A DNA stretch of 49,136 nt from Pseudolabrys sp. (GTDB lineage Bacteria > Pseudomonadota > Alphaproteobacteria > Rhizobiales > Xanthobacteraceae). The DNA is taken from assembly GCA_022841665.1 (NCBI GenBank), contig JALHRB010000025.1, positions 1 through 49,136 on the forward strand, read 5' to 3'. The position numbers and the translations under genes are program-made. This document shows positions 15,868 through 23,620 of this stretch, piece after piece (the first letter of the stretch is position 1; each line of letters begins with the position of its first letter). The notes under the pieces were generated by a model. It made no database searches and was not told the DNA's origin. It saw only the letters and a program-made list of their open reading frames with translations.

Positions 15868-15870
15868 TCT

Positions 15871-16010
15871 GTCGTCCCGGGCGACCGAGCGCGAGCGAGG
15901 GAGACCCGGGACCCATACTCCGCAGCCTCTCGATGGACTGCGGCGTATGGGTCCCCGCCTTCCCAAGTCGGCTATAGCCGACTTGGGCACTTTAGGTGGC
16001 GGGGACGACG
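15871..16010. repeat. Compound palindromic repeat between convergent genes
   Basis: Nested stems: GTCCCGGG (15874-15881) with CCCGGGAC (15905-15912); CCCATAC...GTATGGG; GTCCCCGCC (15951-15959) with GGCGGGGAC (15998-16006) enclosing CCCAAGTCGGC-TATA-GCCGACTTGGG (15962-15987). Probably also a bidirectional terminator. Confidence 0.8.
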
Positions 16011-16011
16011 G

Positions 16012-16923
16012 TTATGTCGCCAGCCGCTTTACGCTCTTGCGCGCTTCCGCGATCAACACCGGCACGGCGGCGTCGTTGTTGGGCGCCATGATGTGCACGC
16101 CGGCGACTTCCGGGATGGCGGCGAGATCGGCGATGGCGTCGACGCAAATGCGGATGCCCTCCTCGACCGGATCGCTCGCCTGCTCCATGCGCGCGACCAT
16201 CGCGTCGGGGATAATCGTGCCGTAGAGCTTTTCCTTCATCCAGCGCGCGGATTTGGCGGAGCGCATGGGCACGACACCGATCAGCATCGCCACCTTGCCG
16301 GCAATGCCGTGCTCGGTGAGGCGCGCCATGTAGCGGCGCACCACGCCGGCGTCCATGCAGAACTGCGTCTGCACGAATTGCGCGCCGGCCTCGATCTTGC
16401 CGGCGAGTCCCTTCGGTTCCCAGCCCGGGGGCGGATCGATCGGATTGTCGGCGCCGCCGAGGAAGAAGTCGCAGCGGCCGCCAATTTTACGGCCGGTCGG
16501 CAGTTCGCCGGCATCGCGCAGGCGGCGGGCGGTGGCGAGCAACTGCCGTGCGTCGAGATCGAACACCGGCTTGGCGTCGGGTTGGTCGCCGGCGCTCGGG
16601 TCATCGCCGCGCAGTATCAGCAAGTTGCGCACGCCGGAAGCGGCGGCGGCCAGCAGGTCGCTCTGCAAGCCGATGCGGTTGCGGTCGCGGCAAGTAAACT
16701 GAAGGATTGGCTCGATGCCTTCCGCCACCAGCATCGCCGCCGCGGTGACCGCGCCGAGATGCGGCCGCGCGCCCGCGCCGTCGGTCACGTTGACCGCGTC
16801 GGCGAGGCCCTTGAGCGGGAGCGCCTTGGCCATCAGGTCGGCGCGGGCGGCGGAAACCGGCGGCGTCACCTCGGCGGTGAGCACGAAGCGGCCGGCGCGG
16901 AGCTTGTCCTGCAGATTTGCCAT
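16012..16923 (-). CDS. Methylenetetrahydrofolate reductase family protein
   Basis: 303 residues, close to the usual MetF length. The TIM-barrel features are visible: catalytic Glu18 in the EVTPP motif, NVTDGAGARPHLG, TCRDRNRIGLQSDLL, LLILRGDDPSAGDQPD and QFVQTQFCMD. It reduces methylene-THF to methyl-THF with FAD, or does so in a one-carbon catabolic pathway. A longer reading frame begins at 17010, but the ATG at 16923 matches the family N terminus (MANLQDKLRAGRFVLTAEVT) and avoids overlap with the divergent gene. A second MetF-like enzyme next to CoA-transferase genes suggests a demethylation or C1 role, but this is inference. Confidence 0.85.
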   Translation of the reverse strand: MANLQDKLRAGRFVLTAEVTPPVSAARADLMAKALPLKGLADAVNVTDGAGARPHLGAVTAAAMLVAEGIEPILQFTCRDRNRIGLQSDLLAAAASGVRNLLILRGDDPSAGDQPDAKPVFDLDARQLLATARRLRDAGELPTGRKIGGRCDFFLGGADNPIDPPPGWEPKGLAGKIEAGAQFVQTQFCMDAGVVRRYMARLTEHGIAGKVAMLIGVVPMRSAKSARWMKEKLYGTIIPDAMVARMEQASDPVEEGIRICVDAIADLAAIPEVAGVHIMAPNNDAAVPVLIAEARKSVKRLAT

Positions 16924-17008
16924 GACGCTCACGTCGCAAAATTGTCTGGACCTGGCAAGCTCCGGGGTGGGAAAACCGGCCGGGCGCATGGGCGCCCGCG
17001 GGTCCGCC

Positions 17009-17839
17009 ATGTCTCACCTGGTGAAAACGCTCGACGAAGCCCTTGCGCCGATTACCGACGGCTGCACTTTGGTGGTGCCGCGCGAGGTGTCCGGCGTGCC
17101 GATGGCGGCGACGCGCGCGCTCATCCGGCGCGGCGTCAAGCGATTGCATCTGGTGGCGCTGCCGACCTCCAGCCTGCAGGCCGATCTGCTGATCGGCGCC
17201 GGCTGCGTCGAGACCCTGGAAACAAGCGCCGTAAGCCTGGGCGAGTTCGGCCCGGCGCCGCGCTTTTCCGCCGCCGTCACCGGCGGCAGCATCGCGATGA
17301 AGGACGCCACCTGCCCGGCGCTGCACGCCGCTTTGCAGGCCGCGGAGAAAGGCGTGCCGTTCATGCCGCTGCGCGGGCTGATCGGTTCCGATATTTTGAA
17401 GTACCGTCCCGACTGGAAGGTGATCGACTCGCCGTTCGGCCAGGATTCCAACAAAGCCGATCCCATCGTCCTCCTGCCGGCGATCAAGCCGGACGTGGCG
17501 CTGTTTCATGCAGCCATGGCCGACCGTTTGGGCAACGTGTGGATCGGGCGCCAGCGCGAACTCGCCACCATGGCGCACGCGGCCGTACGCACCGTCGCCA
17601 CCGTCGAGAAGATGCACGACGGCAACCTGCTCGACGATCCGGTCTTGGCGGCGGGCACGCTGCCGGGCTTCTACGTGGAGAGCATCGCGATCGCCGAGCG
17701 CGGCGCCTGGCCGCTGCCGCTGCCGGATTACTACGCCGCCGACGCCGAGCACCTGGCGCTCTATGCGCGCATGGCGGCGACGGCGGAGGGCTTTGCGGAA
17801 TATCTGGACAAGTATGTGTATGAGAAACAGGCGGCGTGA
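17009..17839 (+). CDS. CoA-transferase (class I-like) alpha subunit
   Basis: 276 residues of the glutaconate CoA-transferase A / IpdA type. Typical segments are GCTLVVPREVSGVPMAATRA, HLVALPTSSLQADLLIGAG, RFSAAVTGGSIAMKDATCPA and PDVALFHAAMADRLGNVWIG. It forms a heteromer with the beta subunit downstream. The start at 17009 matches the family N terminus; an in-frame ATG at 16988 is possible. Its TGA stop lies inside an 8-base direct repeat (GTGAACTT) that flanks an inserted element, so the two subunit genes are now separated by 135 bases. Confidence 0.83.
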   Translation: MSHLVKTLDEALAPITDGCTLVVPREVSGVPMAATRALIRRGVKRLHLVALPTSSLQADLLIGAGCVETLETSAVSLGEFGPAPRFSAAVTGGSIAMKDATCPALHAALQAAEKGVPFMPLRGLIGSDILKYRPDWKVIDSPFGQDSNKADPIVLLPAIKPDVALFHAAMADRLGNVWIGRQRELATMAHAAVRTVATVEKMHDGNLLDDPVLAAGTLPGFYVESIAIAERGAWPLPLPDYYAADAEHLALYARMAATAEGFAEYLDKYVYEKQAA

Positions 17840-17982
17840 ACTTTCTTATCCCTCCCCCGCTTGCGGGGGAGGGTGGTCAGCGAAGCTGACCGGGCGGGGG
17901 CGCTTTACGCGTCGCAAGCTTGACCCCACCCGGCTCGCTTCGCTCGCCACCCTCGCCTTTCAGGGGAGGGATAAGTGAACTT
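17836..17982. mobile_element. MITE-like element with 12-bp terminal inverted repeats and 8-bp flanking direct repeats
   Basis: GTGAACTT is present at 17836-17843 and again at 17975-17982. Between them lies a 131-base insert with ends TTATCCCTCCCC (17846-17857) and GGGGAGGGATAA (17963-17974), a perfect inverted repeat. The interior has further stems (CTCCCCCGC-TTGC-GGGGGAG; GTCAGC-GAA-GCTGAC). No coding capacity. The left direct repeat contains the alpha-subunit stop codon and the right one starts with the beta-subunit GTG, so removing the insert restores a GTGA stop/start overlap. Confidence 0.75.
17963..17970 (+). promoter_or_regulatory. Shine-Dalgarno provided by the inserted element
   Basis: GGGGAGGG at 17963-17970, the right terminal repeat of the insert, lies four bases before the GTG start of the CoA-transferase beta subunit. 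Confidence 0.65.
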
Positions 17983-18715
17983 CCGCGACGAAGAACTGCT
18001 CGCCGACGTGATCGCGCGGCTGATCGGTGACGTGCGCCACGTCGCGGTCGGCAACGCCTCGCCGATCCCGGCCACCGCCGCGCTGCTGGCGCGCGAGCGC
18101 GGGCACGGGCGTCCTTACGTGTCGCTGCTCGGCAGCCCGAAGCACACGTTCTGGACCGACGGCGGCCGCGAACTGTTCGACTGCGCCGGCCAGGGCCGCA
18201 TCGACGTGTTCTTCCTGTCGGGCGGGCAGATCGACGGCCACGGCAACATCAATCTCGTCTCCATCGGCGACTACGCGCATCCGAAGGTGCGTTTCCCCGG
18301 CTCGTTCGGCTCGGCGCATCTCTATTACGTGGTGCCGAAGGTGATCCTGTTCCGCACCGAGCATTCGCGCCGCACGCTGGTGCCGGACGTCGACTTCATC
18401 AGCGCGCCCGGCGCGAGTGAGCCGAACGTGTTCCGCACGGGAGGGCCGATCGCGCTCGTGACCAACCGCTGCCTGTTCTCTTTCGCCGACGGCCGCTTCC
18501 GGCTGGAGAGCGTGCATCCCGGCCACACCGTCGAGGAAGTGGTCGAGAACACCGGCTTCGACTTCGAACGACCCGCGCAGGTTCCCGAGACGCCGGCCCC
18601 CTCGCCCGAGACGCTGACGCTGATGCGCGAGACGGTCGCGCCGCAACTCGCCGAGGTCTATCCGCAGTTCGCCGCGCAGGTGTTCGGCGTCGGCCAAGCC
18701 GCTTTCGCGCGCTGA
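17975..18715 (+). CDS. CoA-transferase (class I-like) beta subunit, catalytic Glu motif absent
   Basis: 246 residues of the GctB/IpdB type: FLSGGQIDGHGNINLVSIGD, then YAHPKVRFPGSFGSAHLYYV and a C-terminal FDFERP tail. Where glutaconate CoA-transferase has the ESG motif holding the catalytic glutamate, this protein reads YVSLLGSPKHT (48-58) with no acidic residue. IpdAB, known to hydrolyse a ring-opened steroid CoA intermediate, is the known class I-like example lacking this Glu, so hydrolase activity is more likely than CoA transfer. Start is GTG, with the Shine-Dalgarno supplied by the upstream inserted element. Confidence 0.82.
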   Translation: MNFRDEELLADVIARLIGDVRHVAVGNASPIPATAALLARERGHGRPYVSLLGSPKHTFWTDGGRELFDCAGQGRIDVFFLSGGQIDGHGNINLVSIGDYAHPKVRFPGSFGSAHLYYVVPKVILFRTEHSRRTLVPDVDFISAPGASEPNVFRTGGPIALVTNRCLFSFADGRFRLESVHPGHTVEEVVENTGFDFERPAQVPETPAPSPETLTLMRETVAPQLAEVYPQFAAQVFGVGQAAFAR

Positions 18716-18825
18716 AAAGCGTTGCTCTTCCAGTCAATTCCGGCGTGGGCTAGGGTGCCGCCCGCGCGGCCGGCCGGCCGGCGCGGCAGCCGAAAATAGC
18801 CGAAAAGCAGCATGAGGAACGCGAC

Positions 18826-19917
18826 GTGAAGACAGTGGAAGTAGGGTGCATTGGCGTCGGCTGGATCGGGGGCCTGCGCGCGGAAGCGCTGTCGCGGACC
18901 GCGCTGGTCGACAAGCTGCACCTGTGCGACATCAAGCCGGACCGCCTGGCCGAGGTGAAGGCGCTGTACAAGCCCGCCACGACGACGGCCGACTACAACG
19001 ACATTATCAATAACGACAACATCTCGGTGGTTTACGTCTCGACTACGCCGGAGGCCAACCACTATCCGATCGCGCGCGACTGCCTGAAGGGCGGCAAGCA
19101 CGTGATGCTGGAGAAGCCGATCGCGCTGGAGCTGTGGGAGGCCGACGAGCTGATCCATATCGCCAAGCAGAACAACCTGAAATTCACCATCGGCTATTCG
19201 CAGCGCTTCAACACCAAGATCGCTTACGCCAAGAAGAAGATCGTCGACGGCACGCTGGGCAATGTCGTGTCGGTGCTGGTCAGCCGCCACCTGTCGCGCG
19301 AGCTCGGCAAGAAGATCGCCGGCCGCGTCCGCCTCTCGCCGGTCGTCATGGAATCGACGCACGATCTCGACTTCGTGTACTGGCTTTTAGAGCCGGCCAA
19401 GCCCGTGCGCGTCTATTCGCAGGGCGCCTACGGCTACATGAAGCCGGTCAACGGCTCGCACGACGTCATGTTCACCACCGTGACCATGGACAACGGCGTG
19501 GTGGTGATGATCGGCGGCGGCTGGAATCTGCCGGCAAGCTATCCGAACTATTGTTCGACCTGGATCGAGATCACCGGCACCGACGGCGCGCTGTTCCTCG
19601 ACGACACGCAGCGCGACAACTGGCTCAACACCGAAAAGCGCGGCCAGGAATTCCCCATGTCGACCATGCCGGGCGAACAGGTCGACCATGTGTTCGCCGG
19701 CGGCATCGGTCCCGAGACGATCTACTTCCTCGAGTCCTGCATCCAGAACAAGCCGGTGATGGTCACGCCGGAAAGCGCGCGCCGCGTGATGGAGACTTAC
19801 AGCGCGGCCGACCTTTCCGCCGACCGTGGCGAACCGGTCGACCTGCCGCTGACCAACGAGACGATTTCGGCCATCGCCGACTTCAAGAAGAAGATCCGCG
19901 CGGGGTTAAATAATTAA
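18826..19917 (+). CDS. Gfo/Idh/MocA family oxidoreductase (1)
   Basis: 363 residues. N-terminal Rossmann motif VGCIGVGWIGGLRAEAL (6-22), the family EKP signature with Lys97 (VMLEKPIAL), and a C-terminal alpha/beta substrate domain (about 125-360) including YSQRFNTK and STHDLDFVYWLL with the usual catalytic-site His/Asp. NAD(P)-dependent oxidation or reduction of a sugar, inositol or similar hydroxyl compound is expected. GTG start with GAGGAAC upstream. A second enzyme of the same family follows in the same direction, suggesting successive steps on one substrate. Confidence 0.87.
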   Translation: MKTVEVGCIGVGWIGGLRAEALSRTALVDKLHLCDIKPDRLAEVKALYKPATTTADYNDIINNDNISVVYVSTTPEANHYPIARDCLKGGKHVMLEKPIALELWEADELIHIAKQNNLKFTIGYSQRFNTKIAYAKKKIVDGTLGNVVSVLVSRHLSRELGKKIAGRVRLSPVVMESTHDLDFVYWLLEPAKPVRVYSQGAYGYMKPVNGSHDVMFTTVTMDNGVVVMIGGGWNLPASYPNYCSTWIEITGTDGALFLDDTQRDNWLNTEKRGQEFPMSTMPGEQVDHVFAGGIGPETIYFLESCIQNKPVMVTPESARRVMETYSAADLSADRGEPVDLPLTNETISAIADFKKKIRAGLNN

Positions 19918-19920
19918 TTC

Positions 19921-20027
19921 TGTCATTCCGGGGCTGGCCGAAGGCCAGAACCCGGAATCCAGAACCGAGTATTGAGCAAGCATCTGGATTCCGGGTTCGC
20001 TCGCTGCGCTCGCGCCCCGGAATGACG
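19921..20027. repeat. Palindromic repeat between the two Gfo/Idh/MocA genes
   Basis: Outer stem GTCATTCCGGGGC (19922-19934) with GCCCCGGAATGAC (20014-20026). An inner 16-bp stem pairs GAACCCGGAATCCAGA with TCTGGATTCCGGGTTC. It ends 14 bases before the next ATG; the GAGAGG ribosome-binding site lies just outside. Confidence 0.85.
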
Positions 20028-20041
20028 GCGAGAGGAAACGC

Positions 20042-21157
20042 ATGAAGCAGAACGCCAAGGGCCTCGGCCTGGCAATCATCGGCGGCGGCCGCGTCGGCCT
20101 GTTCCGCGGCGAGGTGGCGGCGCGCCACCCGGCGGTGGAGTGGATCGGGCTGGCCGAGAAGAACCCGAACCGCGCCGGCGAAGTAGGCCCGAAAGTCAGC
20201 GCCGATTTCGTGACACAAAGCCACGTCGAGCTGATCAAGCGGCCGGAGGTGAACTGCGCCATCATCGCCACCGACGAGCACCTGCACGTCGATCCGATCA
20301 TGGCCTGCATCGAGCGCGGCATCCCGATGCTGATCGAGAAGCCGCTGGCCACGCGCCTCGAAGAGTCCGCGCGCGTCCTGAAGCTCATCAAGGACGCCAA
20401 GCTCGACGCCGTCGTCGGCTATACGCAGCGCTTCCGTAGGCGCTGGCTGGCCGCCAAGGAGAAGTGCCGCACCGGCGCGCTCGGCGACGTCACGCTGGTG
20501 ACCTCGCGCGCCTTCATGAACCGGCTGGTCGCCATCGACAATTACAAGCGCACCGACGACCCCTCCACCATCTCGCCGATGGTGATCTCGGGCACGCACG
20601 CGCTCGACATCTGCATGTGGTGCCTGGAAGGCAAGACGCCGGTCGAGGTCTATGCGCGCTCGATCGATAAGGTGATGGGCCCGCTCTACAAGGGCATCGA
20701 CGCCACCGCCGGCATGATCTCCTTCGACGACGGCACCATCTATCATCTCAGCATGTCGTGGGCGATGCCGGTCACCTGGCCGGCCGCGGTCTATTCGCTC
20801 GAGGTCGGCATTTCCGGCACCACCGGCGTGCTGACCATCGACGACACCCACCGCGACATCGTGCTGGCGGTGTCGAAGGCGCAGTCGGAGGGCTACAACC
20901 CCGACGCCACGCGACTGGTCGATTTCATGGGCAGCTATCCGCCCGGCGACATGGCGCTCGGCGAATTGCGCGGGCCGATGGCGTTGGAGACCGATAGTTG
21001 GCTCAACCGCATGGCGCTTGGCCTGCCGACGGCCGCCGCCACCGTGGAAGAAGCGCACCGCAACCTGATGCTGACCAAGGCGCTGGATTTGTCCGCAAAG
21101 CGCAAGGCGCCGGTGAAGCTGCCGCTCAGCGACGACGACTTCAAGGCGGTGGCGTAA
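20042..21157 (+). CDS. Gfo/Idh/MocA family oxidoreductase (2)
   Basis: 371 residues. Rossmann motif LAIIGGGRVGLFRGEVAA (10-27), EKP lysine Lys100 (LIEKPLATR), YTQRFRRRW and SGTHALDICMWCLEGK in the catalytic domain. It shares the fold but little direct sequence with the preceding dehydrogenase, so the two probably use related but different substrates. GAGAGGAAACGC gives a clear ribosome-binding site. It is separated from the first by a palindromic repeat, so transcript levels may differ. Substrate unknown. Confidence 0.87.
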   Translation: MKQNAKGLGLAIIGGGRVGLFRGEVAARHPAVEWIGLAEKNPNRAGEVGPKVSADFVTQSHVELIKRPEVNCAIIATDEHLHVDPIMACIERGIPMLIEKPLATRLEESARVLKLIKDAKLDAVVGYTQRFRRRWLAAKEKCRTGALGDVTLVTSRAFMNRLVAIDNYKRTDDPSTISPMVISGTHALDICMWCLEGKTPVEVYARSIDKVMGPLYKGIDATAGMISFDDGTIYHLSMSWAMPVTWPAAVYSLEVGISGTTGVLTIDDTHRDIVLAVSKAQSEGYNPDATRLVDFMGSYPPGDMALGELRGPMALETDSWLNRMALGLPTAAATVEEAHRNLMLTKALDLSAKRKAPVKLPLSDDDFKAVA

Positions 21158-21184
21158 GAGATTTTGCCCGGGGGTGCCGCAAGC

Positions 21185-21345
21185 TCTCTAACCCTCTCCC
21201 CTTGTGGGAGAGGGTGGCGAGCGAAACGGAGTGAGCGAGCCGGGTGAGGGGTCAATGTCTCAATGAGATGCCGACCCCTCACCCGCCCTCGCTCGGCTTC
21301 GCCTCCGCTCGGGCACCCTCTCCCACAAGGGGAGAGGGAGAGCGC
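21185..21345. repeat. Large palindromic repeat with a perfect 25-bp inverted repeat
   Basis: The 25-base arm at 21192-21216 is the exact complement of 21314-21338, and CGGGTGAGGGGTC (21241-21253) pairs with GACCCCTCACCCG (21273-21285). It lies between convergent genes and may terminate both. It belongs to the CCCTCTCCC-type repeat class and resembles the MITE-like element at 17844-17974. Confidence 0.85.
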
Positions 21346-21357
21346 AAGCGGCTATGC

Positions 21358-22434
21358 TCATCGCTCTCTTAGCGGCTTGATCCCCAGTTCCGCCGCCAGC
21401 TGGTCCAGCTGTGCCAGCAGCTCCGGCGCGACCGGCAATCCATTCGCCGTCCGGTCGGCGATGCGATTGGCGCGCGCGTCGCCGGGCAGGCGCACCGGAT
21501 CGCCGCCGGGCAGCGGCTTGGAGTTGCGCAGGGACCGCACGTGGCGATCGACCTCGGCCTTGAACGTCGCGAGCGGCTGGAAGCGGCTGGGGTCGAGCGC
21601 CAGCACGAACTGCCCGGTATTGGTCACGCGGTCGGGCTCGGCGTTGAAGTCGACGCAGTCGCGGCCGAACAGCGCGCCGTTGAGCGTGCCGGCCAGGAGG
21701 CCGACGATCAGCGCCAGCCCGGCGCCCTTGTAGCCCGCCATCGGCAGCAGCAGCGCCTCGGCGCTCTTGTGCGGGTCGGTCACCGCCGCGCCGGTCTTCG
21801 GATCGATCATCCAGTCGGGCGCGAGCTGCTTGTTCTGCAGGCGATGGTTCTTGATGGTGCCGTAGGAGACGATGGAGGTGGCGATGTCGAGCACCACCGG
21901 CGGCTCCTCGCCCGCCGGTATGGCGACGGCCAGCGGATTGGTGCCGAGCAGCGGCTCGGCGCCGCCCGCCAGCGGCATGTGGTTGGCGTTCGCCACCGCC
22001 GCATACATGCCGACCATATCGGCCTTCAGCGGCAGCGCGGCATAGACGCCGGCGGCGCCGGCATGGCCCGACATCACGCAGCCGACCCAGGCGACGCCGC
22101 ATTCGCGCGCCAGCTCAATCGCCGTCTCGGCCGCCCGCGCCACCACGAGATGGCCCATGCCGTTGTCGCCGTGCACCAGCGCGGTGGCGGGCGCCGAGCG
22201 TTCGGCCTTGATGTTCGGACGCGGATTGGTCGAGCCGAGCTTCAGCCGCTGCACGTATTGCGGCAGGCGGAATACGCCGTGCGCGTCGGCGCCGATCAGA
22301 TCGGCTTCGAGCATCAGCTCGGCCACCTTGGCCGCGTCCGCCTCCGGCAGCCCGGCCTTGCGCATCGCATCGTCGATCAGGCCGCGGACCGCCGCAATCT
22401 GGATGCGCGCGCTTTTTTTCGCCTGCACGTTCAC
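21358..22434 (-). CDS. Ldh-family (malate/ureidoglycolate/sulfolactate-type) dehydrogenase
   Basis: 358 residues of the LDH2/MDG-like NAD(P)-dependent dehydrogenases, a fold distinct from classical lactate dehydrogenase. Key segments: GADAHGVFRLPQYVQRLKLG with the catalytic-site His in DAHGV, HGNGMGH-like ALVHGDNGMGHLVVARAAET, LLGTNPLAVAIPAGEEPPVV and MAGYKGAGLALIVGLLAGTL. It should interconvert a 2-hydroxy acid and a 2-oxo acid. GTG start overlapping the stop of the amidohydrolase gene (GTGA), so both are made together and probably act in sequence. Confidence 0.86.
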   Translation of the reverse strand: MNVQAKKSARIQIAAVRGLIDDAMRKAGLPEADAAKVAELMLEADLIGADAHGVFRLPQYVQRLKLGSTNPRPNIKAERSAPATALVHGDNGMGHLVVARAAETAIELARECGVAWVGCVMSGHAGAAGVYAALPLKADMVGMYAAVANANHMPLAGGAEPLLGTNPLAVAIPAGEEPPVVLDIATSIVSYGTIKNHRLQNKQLAPDWMIDPKTGAAVTDPHKSAEALLLPMAGYKGAGLALIVGLLAGTLNGALFGRDCVDFNAEPDRVTNTGQFVLALDPSRFQPLATFKAEVDRHVRSLRNSKPLPGGDPVRLPGDARANRIADRTANGLPVAPELLAQLDQLAAELGIKPLRER

Positions 22435-23432
22435 TTTGCCATCCCGGCCAGAAATTTCTCGAAGTTGCCGCTGAGGATCGCGCTCTTGTCGGCGTCCGAG
22501 ATTTTCAGCCCGCGCACGTGGGCGACGCAGTCGAGCATGGCCATGTCGTAGGGATAGTCGCTGCCCAGCATCACCTTGTCCACGCCGACCAGCCCGATCA
22601 TCGCCTCGAGCGTCTTATCGGAATGCAGGATGGTGTCGTAGATGAAGCGGCCGGCGATGTTCTTCGGCTGCGTCTTGATGTTCTTCTTGGCCTCCTCGCG
22701 CACCTTCCAGCCGTGCTCCCAGCGCGCCGCTTGATAGGGCGTGAAGCCGCCGCCGTGCGCCAGCATGACCTTGAGCTTGGGATAGCGGTCCATCACGCCG
22801 CCGAAATAGAGCGAGGCGGCGGCGATGGTGGTGTCGAGCGGGTTGCCGATCAGGTTCTGCAGATAATACGCCTTCAGCCGGTCGGCGCCGGCGATGTTGT
22901 TCGGATGAACGAACATGAAGGCGCCAAGCTTCTCCGCCTCGGCCCACAGCGGCTCGAACATAGGATCGTCGAGGTTCGTGCCCTTGACGTTGGACGCGAA
23001 CATCGCGCCCTTGAACTTGTGCTGCGTCATGACGCGCTTGAGCTCGTCGGCGGCGCGCGCCGGCTGCGCCAGCGGCAGCGTCGCGAGCGCCATGAAGCGG
23101 TCGGGATGGGCGGCGACGTGCTTGGCCATCTGGTCGTTCTGGATCTGGGCCACGGTCGCGGAGAGCTCAGGGTCGAGATTGTAGAGATAGGTCTGCGGAC
23201 TGGCCGACAGCACGTGCACGTCGACGCCGGTCTCATCCATGTCCTTCAGGCGGCGCGCGATATCGAAGCCGCCGGTCGGAAACGGCTTGTAGACGACACC
23301 GCTCACGTCGAAGGTCGCGTTCTCCCCGTCGAGCGGCGTGATGGTCACCTTGGCGCCGGCCTTGGTCAGCAGCGCCGCCGTCTCCAGCGTCAGGATGTGG
23401 GTGTGGGTATCGATCGTCCGGACCTTGCTCAT
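22431..23432 (-). CDS. Amidohydrolase-2 family protein (ACMSD-like decarboxylase/hydrolase)
   Basis: 333 residues, PF04909 type. Metal ligands are visible: His10 and His12 (IDTHTHI), a His in FVHPNN, another in LAHGGGFTPY, and an Asp in LGSDYPYDM. The family contains 2-amino-3-carboxymuconate semialdehyde decarboxylase, gamma-resorcylate decarboxylase and several lactone hydrolases, mostly aromatic catabolism. A longer frame starts at 23453, but AGGGGATGAA lies directly before ATG 23432, so that start is chosen. Coupled to the Ldh-type dehydrogenase through a GTGA overlap. Divergent from the molybdenum enzyme gene. Confidence 0.86.
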   Translation of the reverse strand: MSKVRTIDTHTHILTLETAALLTKAGAKVTITPLDGENATFDVSGVVYKPFPTGGFDIARRLKDMDETGVDVHVLSASPQTYLYNLDPELSATVAQIQNDQMAKHVAAHPDRFMALATLPLAQPARAADELKRVMTQHKFKGAMFASNVKGTNLDDPMFEPLWAEAEKLGAFMFVHPNNIAGADRLKAYYLQNLIGNPLDTTIAAASLYFGGVMDRYPKLKVMLAHGGGFTPYQAARWEHGWKVREEAKKNIKTQPKNIAGRFIYDTILHSDKTLEAMIGLVGVDKVMLGSDYPYDMAMLDCVAHVRGLKISDADKSAILSGNFEKFLAGMAK

Positions 23433-23620
23433 TTCATCCCCTGAAAGTGACATGCGCAGCCGCGACAGAGCGCCTCAAGTGCCGCACCCGCACAGCCGGC
23501 GCAAGGGGCCTTTCTCACGGCCGCTGATGTCGGAAGGGCGGTGAAAAGCCGGTTCCCTCGCTTCGGATTCATGCGCTAGGCTTGCCCCTCCGCAGACCTT
23601 CCAACCAGCCCGGAATTCCC

